From the NCBI GenBank assembly GCA_030636065.1, contig DAOVXR010000088.1:1-7079 (forward strand): a stretch of 7,079 nt of DNA, given 5' to 3'. Numbering within the stretch: the stretch's first letter is position 1; the number at the start of each line of letters is the position of its first letter. The stretch comes from Sedimentisphaerales bacterium (lineage in GTDB: Bacteria; Planctomycetota; Phycisphaerae; Sedimentisphaerales; SM23-30). Below the pieces are notes generated by a model that made no database searches, had not been told where the DNA came from, and saw only the letters and a list, made by a program, of their open reading frames with translations. Below are positions 1-5,400 of the stretch, in pieces. The translations under genes and the position numbers were made by a program.

Positions 1-6
1 ACGCCG

Positions 7-24
7 ACAGCTTCGAGAAGCTGT
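7..24. repeat. Hairpin at the left edge
   Basis: Perfect 7-bp arms acagctt (7-13) and aagctgt (18-24) enclose a cgag loop. On the tatC strand it is the third hairpin in a row and could help end or protect the transcript. No T-run is visible before the window ends, so a terminator role is only possible. It is unrelated in sequence to copies A and B. Confidence 0.5.
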
Positions 25-33
25 TGTCCTGAG

Positions 34-60
34 TAGGGCGGGCTGTACCCGCCATTTACT
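34..60. repeat. Palindromic element copy B, behind tatC
   Basis: A 6-bp perfect stem, ggcggg (37-42) and cccgcc (48-53), encloses the loop ctgta. It has the same flanks as copy A, taggg before and atttact after. Stem sequences differ between the copies while complementarity is kept, as in REP-type intergenic palindromes or a selected RNA structure. It lies 23 bp from copy A in the same orientation. Confidence 0.78.
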
Positions 61-83
61 ATTTTTGCCGAAGGTAAGTCAGG

Positions 84-111
84 TAGGGTGCGATGTATCG
101 CACCATTTACT
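84..111. repeat. Palindromic element copy A, behind tatC
   Basis: A 7-bp perfect stem, ggtgcga (87-93) and tcgcacc (98-104), encloses the loop tgta. It is flanked by tagg and atttact. It begins three bases past the tatC stop codon, so the hairpin would form at the 3' end of the tatC transcript. No T-tract follows on the minus strand, so it is not a textbook intrinsic terminator. Copy B (34-60) shares flanks and loop but has a different stem. Confidence 0.8.
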
Positions 112-113
112 TT

Positions 114-1238
114 CTATTTCCGTTTCGGCCAGAGTTGTACCAGTATAATCCCTACTTCGTACAGGGCGTACATGGGTATCGAGAGCATTATTTGTGAAAT
201 TACGTCGGGCGGTGTTATTACGGCCGAGGCAATTATGATGGCAAAAAGCACATACTTACGCGTCGATTTCAGAGTGTCCAGCCCCACCAGACCGAGTTGG
301 CCCAGCATGAACACCACCAGTGGCATCTGAAACGCCAGGCCAAATACCAGTGTCAGCCATATTACAAAGCTGATATAATGTTTCAGAGTAATCCAGGGTT
401 TGACCATTGAGCCTGACGGGGTCTCATCAGGAGATTGCGGAGTTTCAAGAGATTGCGGAGCTTCAGGAGTTTCTGGCGATTCAAGAGTTTCCGGAGATTG
501 CGGAGCATCGGGAAGGTGTTTATTGCTTTCGCCTTCGACGTTTATGGATATGTGAGGAATCGGCAGGATTTTCCCCGGCACAAGCAGGAAATCGACGGAA
601 AAACGAAAGATAGATTTTCCTTGTGGCTGATCCTGAATAGTTTCGGATGTTTCGGCGAGGTTGCCCCGGCCGATTTCTTTTTTTGCCGTGCTTTCTTCGT
701 CTGCAAAACGCTTATAGAAAAAACTGTCCTTTAAATCGGGTGAGAGCCATTTACTGCCGAAGGTTATGAAAAAATTAAATGATATTGGCGCCACTACTAT
801 AACAAAAAATACTCCGCCCAGCATAAACAGCACTGCCGAAAAAGGGGCAAAAACATTGACGAGTTTTTTTTCGTGGGTATAAAGCCCCGCGGCGATAAAA
901 CCCCAAATCTGATAGAAAGTCCACGGAGCCGAAAGAAAAATACCGCAGATAAGACACACTTTAACATAAGTAAGAAAATACTCCGGCGGCGCATTAAAGT
1001 AGAACGATGGTTCATGTCCGGACGCGGCCAGCGCTATCAACATCGGTTCCGCGACAAAAAGCAGGATATATTTGCCGAACAAAAGGGATATGCCGAACGC
1101 GACAGCGATCCCGATGAGACTTTTAATGATGCGTTCCCGCAATTCCAGCAGATGATCTCCGAAGTTCATTCGGGTAGTCTCAAGGGCCTTTTCGCTTTTG
1201 GCCAAATCTGTTTTTTTCTTTTTCTTATCTTGCGTCAT
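114..1238 (-). CDS. tatC: Sec-independent protein translocase TatC with a ~120-residue periplasmic insertion
   Basis: TatC is the inner-membrane receptor of the twin-arginine pathway that exports folded proteins. At 374 residues it is about 120 longer than usual (about 250). A lysine-rich cytoplasmic tail (5-9) leads to the signature HLLELRERI (29-37). Further family motifs are AEP (63-65), SAPWTFYQIWGFIAAGLYTHEKKLV (103-127), with Glu123 matching the signal-peptide-binding glutamate of E. coli TatC, and ITPPDVISQIMLSIPMYALYE (341-361). Membrane spans lie roughly at 38-63, 92-117, 126-157, 287-312, 327-341 and 345-367. Extra sequence of about residues 162-282 fills the second periplasmic loop between spans 3 and 4 and ends in a Pro/Ser/Glu/Thr repeat. 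The reading frame is intact across it, so it is not a frameshift artefact. No tatA or tatB is nearby. The ATG at 1238 lies 4 bp after ruvX; Met24, just ahead of the signature, is an alternative start. Confidence 0.95.
   Translation of the reverse strand: MTQDKKKKKTDLAKSEKALETTRMNFGDHLLELRERIIKSLIGIAVAFGISLLFGKYILLFVAEPMLIALAASGHEPSFYFNAPPEYFLTYVKVCLICGIFLSAPWTFYQIWGFIAAGLYTHEKKLVNVFAPFSAVLFMLGGVFFVIVVAPISFNFFITFGSKWLSPDLKDSFFYKRFADEESTAKKEIGRGNLAETSETIQDQPQGKSIFRFSVDFLLVPGKILPIPHISINVEGESNKHLPDAPQSPETLESPETPEAPQSLETPQSPDETPSGSMVKPWITLKHYISFVIWLTLVFGLAFQMPLVVFMLGQLGLVGLDTLKSTRKYVLFAIIIASAVITPPDVISQIMLSIPMYALYEVGIILVQLWPKRK
393..755 (-). other. TatC periplasmic-loop insertion (about residues 162-282)
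   Basis: E. coli TatC has only about 20 residues between spans 3 and 4; here there are about 120. The first part (162-208) is charged and polar (KDSFFYKRFADEESTAKKE). A central stretch (209-236) alternates hydrophobic and polar residues (IFRFSVDFLLVPGKILPIP, then HISINVEG) and could form beta strands. The last part (246-275) is a low-complexity Pro-rich linker. The topology places the whole segment outside the inner membrane. Its function is unknown; boundaries were estimated by eye against the family pattern. Confidence 0.8.
414..503 (-). repeat. Hexapeptide-coding 18-bp tandem repeat in tatC
   Basis: Residues 246-275 divide into five six-residue units: PQSPET, LESPET, PEAPQS, LETPQS and PDETPS. 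At DNA level the 12-mer gagattgcggag (plus strand) recurs exactly at 431-442, 449-460 and 494-505; the first two copies are 18 bp apart and the third is 45 bp on. Eight-base ttcaagag occurs at 444-451 and 480-487. The exact DNA identity points to recent slippage or duplication and a copy number likely to vary between strains. Confidence 0.85.
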
Positions 1239-1242
1239 ACAT

Positions 1243-1671
1243 TTACCATTGTGTCGTACGTTTCCGGTTCAGAAAATCGTTCAATATTTCGCAGGCAGCC
1301 AGCATATCGCGTTTTTCTTTACGTTTTTTTCTGGACAAGCCGCTCTCGGCAAGCATTCCGTCGGCAGCTTCACTGCTGAGTCGCTCGTCCTGAAAATGCA
1401 CCGGCTTGTTCACTGTTTCACAAAGCTGCTTTACAAACCGGCGCGTTAATTCAGCCTGCTGTCCTTCACTGTCGTCCATGTTCAGAGGCAACCCTACCAC
1501 AACCGCTTCCACCTGATGTTCGGTGATAATCCGCTCGATCTGTTCGATGAGCCGCTGTGGATGGGAAGGATCGACCTTCAGCAACTGCAACGGCGAAACG
1601 ATAGTTTCTTCCGCGTCGCATATCGCCAATCCTACCCGCTTCAAACCATAGTCGATAGATAGATACCGCAT
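1243..1671 (-). CDS. ruvX: RuvX/YqgF family RuvC-fold nuclease (putative pre-16S rRNA nuclease / Holliday junction resolvase)
   Basis: This 142-residue protein has the normal length for the YqgF/RuvX family, RNase H-like nucleases linked in bacteria to 16S rRNA 5'-end maturation and proposed earlier as Holliday junction resolvases. Motifs are in order: the first acidic motif SIDYGLKRVGLA (5-16, Asp7), VVVGLPLNMDDSEG (57-70), FQDERLSSEA (93-102, Asp95/Glu96), and RDMLAACEIL (121-130), where Asp122 would be the last catalytic carboxylate. All expected catalytic residues are therefore present. It starts 17 bp after the manC stop and ends 4 bp before the tatC ATG, so it should share a transcript with both. 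No strong Shine-Dalgarno is visible; GGAAG lies about 12 bases upstream, so coupling to manC is possible. Family is certain; which of the two proposed activities applies cannot be told from sequence. Confidence 0.96.
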   Translation of the reverse strand: MRYLSIDYGLKRVGLAICDAEETIVSPLQLLKVDPSHPQRLIEQIERIITEHQVEAVVVGLPLNMDDSEGQQAELTRRFVKQLCETVNKPVHFQDERLSSEAADGMLAESGLSRKKRKEKRDMLAACEILNDFLNRKRTTQW

Positions 1672-1688
1672 TAAACACGTAACTTCCG

Positions 1689-2774
1689 CTACTCGAATCG
1701 TTTCAACCCTTTTTCTTCCATTTGTTGCAGAAGGGTCTTGAGGTGATCGGTCTCATCGCGATGACAAATCAGCGTGGCGTCTTCGGTATGAACGATAATC
1801 ATATCCTCGGCGTGAATCGCCACAATCAGGTGATCTTTCTTATTGCTGATAGCGACATTATTACCGCTGTCTATCCACAGGCATTGTGTGTCGGCTGTGG
1901 TAACATTGTTATCCTGGTCGGCCTTGCCGATGGTCTCCGCCAGAGACTGGTATGAGCCTACATCGACCCAGTGGCAGTCCAGTTCGCACATATAGACGTC
2001 TTCGGCAAGCTCCATTACCGCAAAATCGATGCTGATCTTTCGGAGATCGGCAAAGTGTTTATTCAATATTTGTATGGCCTTGTCGGTACTCCAGGCTGAG
2101 CCGATCTGTTCCAGAAGATTAGCATTCTCCGGCAGAAAACGCTCTAACTGACTTAAAATCGTATCGACCCGCCATACGAACATTCCACTGTTCCAGCAAT
2201 AGTTACCGGATCGAATGTATTTACTTGCGGTGCTCTTGTTTGGCTTTTCTTTGAATGCCTCCACGGGATAAATGTTATCTGTCGCTTCGACTTTTTTGCC
2301 CCGTTTCAGGTAGCCGAACCCCGTATGGGCGAATGTCGCCCTGATCCCGAAGGTGAACAGTGCTTTCGGATTGGTTTCCAGAAACCGGAACGCCTTCTCA
2401 ACTGCTTCATGGAGTGGCGCTACAGGTTCGATAATCTGGTCGGCACTGAAAACAGCCATGACATTTTCCGGGTCTTTTTGTTTCAGTACCGTTGCGGCCA
2501 GACCTATTGCCCCGGCCGTGTCGCGTCCTACCGGTTCACCGAGGATATTTTCCTGCGGCAACTCCGGCAGATGTCGGCGCACTACGTCAGCGTATTCCTG
2601 GTTGGTAACCACCAGAATATGATCCGCATCGAATATTCCCGATACGCGATCCACGCAAAGCCGCAACAGAGAACTGCCGTCGAAAGCATCAATAATTTGT
2701 TTGGGCCGATTCTTGCGACTCAAAGGCCAAAGTCTCTGCCCCGAACCTCCCGCCATAATCACCGCGTACTGCAT
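1689..2774 (-). CDS. manC: Mannose-1-phosphate guanylyltransferase (GDP-mannose pyrophosphorylase)
   Basis: It joins GTP and mannose 1-phosphate to make GDP-mannose, the precursor of mannose- and fucose-containing polysaccharides and glycans. The nucleotidyltransferase domain (about 1-280) shows the signature GGSGQRLWPLSR (9-20) with PKQ at 24-26, EPVGRDTAGAI (80-90), the metal-site region FSADQ (109-113), GFGYLKRG (152-159), FKEKP (174-178), CWNSGMFVW (193-201), SIDFAVME (248-255) and WVDVGSYQSL (269-278). A short beta-rich tail follows to residue 361. The C-terminal cupin phosphomannose isomerase domain of bifunctional enzymes of about 470 residues is absent, so this is a monofunctional form. 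Gln113 stands where most relatives have His in the PADH or PSDH motif. AGGGA (2782-2786) lies seven bases before the ATG and supports the start. It is separated from lysC by a 60-bp repeat tract, and its operon mates give no clue to the polysaccharide involved. Confidence 0.94.
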   Translation of the reverse strand: MQYAVIMAGGSGQRLWPLSRKNRPKQIIDAFDGSSLLRLCVDRVSGIFDADHILVVTNQEYADVVRRHLPELPQENILGEPVGRDTAGAIGLAATVLKQKDPENVMAVFSADQIIEPVAPLHEAVEKAFRFLETNPKALFTFGIRATFAHTGFGYLKRGKKVEATDNIYPVEAFKEKPNKSTASKYIRSGNYCWNSGMFVWRVDTILSQLERFLPENANLLEQIGSAWSTDKAIQILNKHFADLRKISIDFAVMELAEDVYMCELDCHWVDVGSYQSLAETIGKADQDNNVTTADTQCLWIDSGNNVAISNKKDHLIVAIHAEDMIIVHTEDATLICHRDETDHLKTLLQQMEEKGLKRFE

Positions 2775-2798
2775 TTTTCTGTCCCTGTTAATGTTTCA

Positions 2799-2850
2799 AC
2801 TCTTCACCACTCACCACTCACCACTCTCTACTCTCTACTCTTCACTCTCT
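2799..2850. repeat. Heptanucleotide tandem repeat across the lysC stop codon
   Basis: Six consecutive 7-bp units of the form ACTCNNN fill 2809-2850: ACTCACC twice, ACTCTCT twice, ACTCTTC and ACTCTCT. One further ACTCTTC lies at 2799-2805, after a three-base break. The lysC stop (2835-2837) lies inside the array, so the last codons of lysC (KESEE) are written in repeat sequence. The array fills most of the 60-bp gap between lysC and manC and leaves the manC ribosome binding site intact. Confidence 0.85.
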
Positions 2851-4067
2851 TTATCCAGTTCGAACGCCGCGTGTACTGCTCGTAATGCCTGGTCGGCATG
2901 TTCCGGATCGATAATACAACTGATCTTGATCTCGCTTGTGGTAATAGCGTTGATATTTACCTTTGCGTCAGCCATTGCCCGGAACATCTTTTCCGCTACG
3001 CCGGTATGCGTTCGCATCCCCACCCCCACGACGGAGACCTTTGCGACAGGATCATTACAGATAATCTCACTTTCGGGGAGATCATACTCCCTGCGAACTT
3101 CCTCCATTACCAGTTTGCACTCAGCGAGATCGCTTTGATCGACGGTAAAACTGGTATTGGCCTTGCCGCTATCGTCGAATGTTTGAATAATGTCATCCAC
3201 AATCACACTGTGCCGGGCGATGTTGGCGAAGAGATCAGCCGCAACGCCCGGTTGATTCGGCAGCCCCTGTATCACAAACTGCGCCATATCTTTTTTTACC
3301 GTTATTCCCGAAACTACTATATGTTCCATTTGTTCTACCTCGTGTGTAATTAATGTGCCGTCGGTATCTGTGAAACTGCTGCGAACATGGATGACCACAT
3401 TATATTTTTTGCCGAATTCAATAGCCCGCGAGTGCATCACTCCCGCACCGAGACTGGCCAGTTCGAGCATTTCATCATAGCTGATCTGCTTGATTTTTCG
3501 CGCTTTTGGCTCAAGTCGCGGGTCAGTTGTATATATCCCGTCAACGTCGGTATAAATTTCACAATAGCCTGCTCCAAGTACTGCCGCCAATGCCACAGCC
3601 GTTGTGTCCGACGCTCCTCGGCCTAACGTAAAAATCTCGCCGTCTTCGTCGATGCCCTGAAACCCGGCCACAATCACAATACGATTAAGTTGGAGTTCCC
3701 GGCGGATACGGTCGGCCTCGATCTTTTGTATTCGGGCCTTGGTATGGACTGAGTTTGTGATTAGTCCGATCTGTCCGCCGGTCAGGCTTATTGCCTCATG
3801 GCCGGCAGCGTGTATCGCCATCGCCATCAGCGACATGCTCACCTGTTCGCCCGTAGTCATCAGCATATCCAGTTCACGCCGTGGCGGATCGGGACATATC
3901 TCTTTGGCCAGGTCGATCAGCTTATCGGTACTTTTGCCCATAGCCGATACTACCATGACCACATTGCTGCCGTTTTGTTTAGCCTTTATGGCCCGCCGTG
4001 CCGCGAGATGAATCCGCTCGGCGTCGGCCACACTTGTCCCGCCAAATTTCATTACTATTAGGTTCAT
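2835..4067 (-). CDS. lysC: Aspartate kinase, monofunctional, with two ACT domains
   Basis: It phosphorylates aspartate at the entry to lysine, threonine and methionine synthesis. Numbering here starts from a TTG at 4082 (415 codons), although the ATG at 4067 is preferred: it yields MNLIVMKFGGTSV, matching the N-terminus of the LysC family, while the TTG form adds five non-family residues. A further ATG lies at 4073. The kinase core shows KFGGTSV (12-18), TTGEQ (76-80), GFQG (140-143), GRGASDTTAVALAA (154-167) and TDVDGIYTTDPR (178-189). Two ACT domains follow, at about 262-330 and 348-412. The second contains NINAITTSEIKIS (376-388), the motif of lysine- or lysine-plus-threonine-sensitive enzymes of the Bacillus LysC and Corynebacterium type. 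An internal start at codon 252 may make a separate beta subunit. The stop codon lies inside a heptanucleotide tandem repeat. The effector is inferred; the enzyme family is certain. Confidence 0.96.
   Translation of the reverse strand: MNLIVMKFGGTSVADAERIHLAARRAIKAKQNGSNVVMVVSAMGKSTDKLIDLAKEICPDPPRRELDMLMTTGEQVSMSLMAMAIHAAGHEAISLTGGQIGLITNSVHTKARIQKIEADRIRRELQLNRIVIVAGFQGIDEDGEIFTLGRGASDTTAVALAAVLGAGYCEIYTDVDGIYTTDPRLEPKARKIKQISYDEMLELASLGAGVMHSRAIEFGKKYNVVIHVRSSFTDTDGTLITHEVEQMEHIVVSGITVKKDMAQFVIQGLPNQPGVAADLFANIARHSVIVDDIIQTFDDSGKANTSFTVDQSDLAECKLVMEEVRREYDLPESEIICNDPVAKVSVVGVGMRTHTGVAEKMFRAMADAKVNINAITTSEIKISCIIDPEHADQALRAVHAAFELDKESEE
3327..3341 (-). promoter_or_regulatory. Internal ribosome binding site and ATG for a lysC beta subunit
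   Basis: Within lysC, the transcript reads GAGGT (3337-3341), then seven bases, then an in-frame ATG (3327-3329, codon 252 of the 415-codon frame). This is the best-placed Shine-Dalgarno sequence seen in the lysC reading frame, better than any at the gene's own start. Initiation here would give a 164-residue product ending at the lysC stop and consisting of the two ACT domains. Bacillus subtilis aspartokinase II and Corynebacterium LysC are known to make such an in-frame beta subunit of about this size from about this position, giving an alpha2-beta2 enzyme. The sequence signal is direct; use in vivo is inferred. Confidence 0.6.
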
Positions 4068-4105
4068 AGACATCTTTTCCAAAAAACGGTAAAATGAAAG
4101 CTAAA

Positions 4106-4151
4106 CATGCTTTAGCTTGCTCATGCTTCGCATAAGCTACGCGAAAGCATG
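4106..4151. repeat. Compound palindrome between the apgM-like gene and lysC
   Basis: Outer arms catgcttt (4106-4113) and aaagcatg (4144-4151) pair over 8 bp. Middle arms agctt (4114-4118) and aagct (4134-4138) pair over 5 bp, leaving a five-base bulge acgcg. An inner hairpin atgc-ttc-gcat spans 4123-4133. The whole could fold as one imperfect stem in the hom-lysC transcript, roughly 15-55 bases ahead of the lysC ribosome binding region. It could be a mobile REP-like element, a processing site or an attenuator; it lacks a T-tract. Confidence 0.65.
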
Positions 4152-4176
4152 CCACCCATATTTTTCAGCTATTCCA

Positions 4177-4197
4177 ACTCACAACTAAAAACTCTTA
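4177..4197. repeat. Degenerate heptanucleotide tract across the apgM-like stop codon
   Basis: Three in-phase 7-bp units, ACTCACA, ACTAAAA and ACTCTTA, end on the stop codon (4195-4197) of the mutase-like gene. The core ACT(C)NNN is the same as in the array behind lysC. With three units, one of them imperfect, it would not stand out alone; the match in unit and in placement is what supports it. Confidence 0.5.
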
Positions 4198-5400
4198 CTT
4201 CCCATTCGCCTTAAGAAAATATTCCATTAATTCATATCCTTTTTCGATAAACAGGCCGCTTTTTCGGCCGTTTGCTTCACTGAATGGTTGTTGTCGATTA
4301 CTGTTGATTCCGTCCCCGGCCAGGGCGAACGGTACCGGATCGGCTGAGTGCGTGCGCAAGCGAATCGGTGTGGGATGGTCCGGCAGAACCATTATCCGCC
4401 AATCGTTCCCGCTTGCCTGGAGCCATTTTAAGAGTGGCCCGACAACATACTGATCGATCTGTTCGACGGCCTTGATTTTTTCGTCGATTAGTGCGCCGTG
4501 CCCCGCTTCATCGGGAGCTTCCACATGGGCAAAAACCAGGTCTTTTTCTTTAAGGGCCTCGATAGCGGCCTGGCCTTTACCGGCGAAATTAGTATCGAGA
4601 TAACCGGTTGCGCCTTCCACTTTTATAATTTTCATTCCTAACAGCTTGCCCAGTCCCCGCACCAGATCGACAGCCGTAATCACACAACCGGAAACACCGA
4701 ACCGCTGACGAAACCCATCTAATTGTGGCCGTTTGCCCTGACCCCAGAGCCAGATATTCGTCGCCGGGTTCTCACCCAGGTCGCTTCGGACTTTGTTGAC
4801 GTCATGCCCGGCGAGAATCTTCGCCGCCTGTTCCATTAGTTGGCACAATTCTTTGCCGTGTTTGCCTCGCGGGAGATATTTTGCGATCGGTTGATCTGTA
4901 ATGTCGTGGGGCGCGGACAGTTTACCCTCGAACGCATCGCCTATGTACACCATCAAATGCCGATAACTGACACCGGGATAAAAGGTGATTTTTTCGTTGC
5001 CAAGTTGTTCGTTGATTTCATTGATCAAATGGGCCGCCTGGACGGTTTCTATATGGCCGGCCGAATAATCTTCCATTATCCCATCGGCCACTGTTACCAG
5101 ATTGCACCGGAACACCCAGTCGTTCGGTCCGGTTTGTATATTTTGGGCCGCTGCTTCGAGAGGCGCTCTGCCGGTGTAATCCACTTTCGGATCATAGCCT
5201 AATACGCTCATCATCGCTACGTCGCTGCCCGGGGAGAAACCATCCGGCACAGTACGTACCAGACCCTGTTGGCCGTTGCTGCTTATCCAGTCGGTATGTG
5301 GAATATGCGCCTTTTCCAGAACTGTCTTACCGTCCAGTTCCGCCAACGGCTCATCCGCCGCACCATCCATTAACACTATTGCATATTTCATATTATTCAT
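4195..5400 (-). CDS. apgM: Cofactor-independent phosphoglycerate mutase-like protein, probable homoserine kinase
   Basis: This is a 401-residue alkaline-phosphatase-superfamily protein of the archaeal-type (ApgM) phosphoglycerate mutase branch. Metal and catalytic residues are visible: Asp12 in LMDGAADEP, Ser59 in PGSD (57-60, the phospho-serine position), LGYDP (67-71), YTGRAPLEA (75-83), MEDYSAGHI (109-117), HVEAPDEAGH (292-301), LPDH (339-342) and His351. Generic annotation would be 2,3-bisphosphoglycerate-independent phosphoglycerate mutase. However, a subfamily of this length that sits beside threonine genes is known as a proposed homoserine kinase. Here it overlaps hom by 8 bp and precedes lysC, so phosphorylation of homoserine for threonine synthesis is the likelier job. 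Two starts are possible: the ATG at 5400, inside hom, or the ATG at 5391, one base after the hom stop. The second gives MKYAIVLMDG, the form typical of the family. Substrate is inferred from context; the fold is secure. Confidence 0.93.
   Translation of the reverse strand: MNNMKYAIVLMDGAADEPLAELDGKTVLEKAHIPHTDWISSNGQQGLVRTVPDGFSPGSDVAMMSVLGYDPKVDYTGRAPLEAAAQNIQTGPNDWVFRCNLVTVADGIMEDYSAGHIETVQAAHLINEINEQLGNEKITFYPGVSYRHLMVYIGDAFEGKLSAPHDITDQPIAKYLPRGKHGKELCQLMEQAAKILAGHDVNKVRSDLGENPATNIWLWGQGKRPQLDGFRQRFGVSGCVITAVDLVRGLGKLLGMKIIKVEGATGYLDTNFAGKGQAAIEALKEKDLVFAHVEAPDEAGHGALIDEKIKAVEQIDQYVVGPLLKWLQASGNDWRIMVLPDHPTPIRLRTHSADPVPFALAGDGINSNRQQPFSEANGRKSGLFIEKGYELMEYFLKANGK

Noticed and set aside
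7..111. Three hairpins behind tatC as a CRISPR array or as intrinsic terminators.
   Set aside because: Spacing and stem sequences differ too much and there are too few units for CRISPR. None is followed by a T-run on the tatC strand, so a standard intrinsic terminator is not supported.
873..1379. A 168-codon open frame on the plus strand over the tatC/ruvX junction.
   Set aside because: It is antisense to two genes with clear family motifs, its translation is unlike any protein family, and it spans their junction. It is a shadow frame.
2799..2850. The heptad tract as an assembly or sequencing artefact.
   Set aside because: It is only about 50 bp and the units are not identical. The lysC frame ends normally within it and the manC ribosome binding site follows cleanly.
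2325..2885. A 186-codon plus-strand frame over manC and the repeat tract.
   Set aside because: It is antisense to the catalytic domain of manC, and its end reads through the heptanucleotide repeat. There is no recognisable protein.
4195..5400. The mutase-like gene as an alkaline phosphatase or phosphopentomutase.
   Set aside because: The superfamily metal residues are shared, but the block PGSD...LGYDP...YTGR...EDYSAGHI is specific to the ApgM branch.
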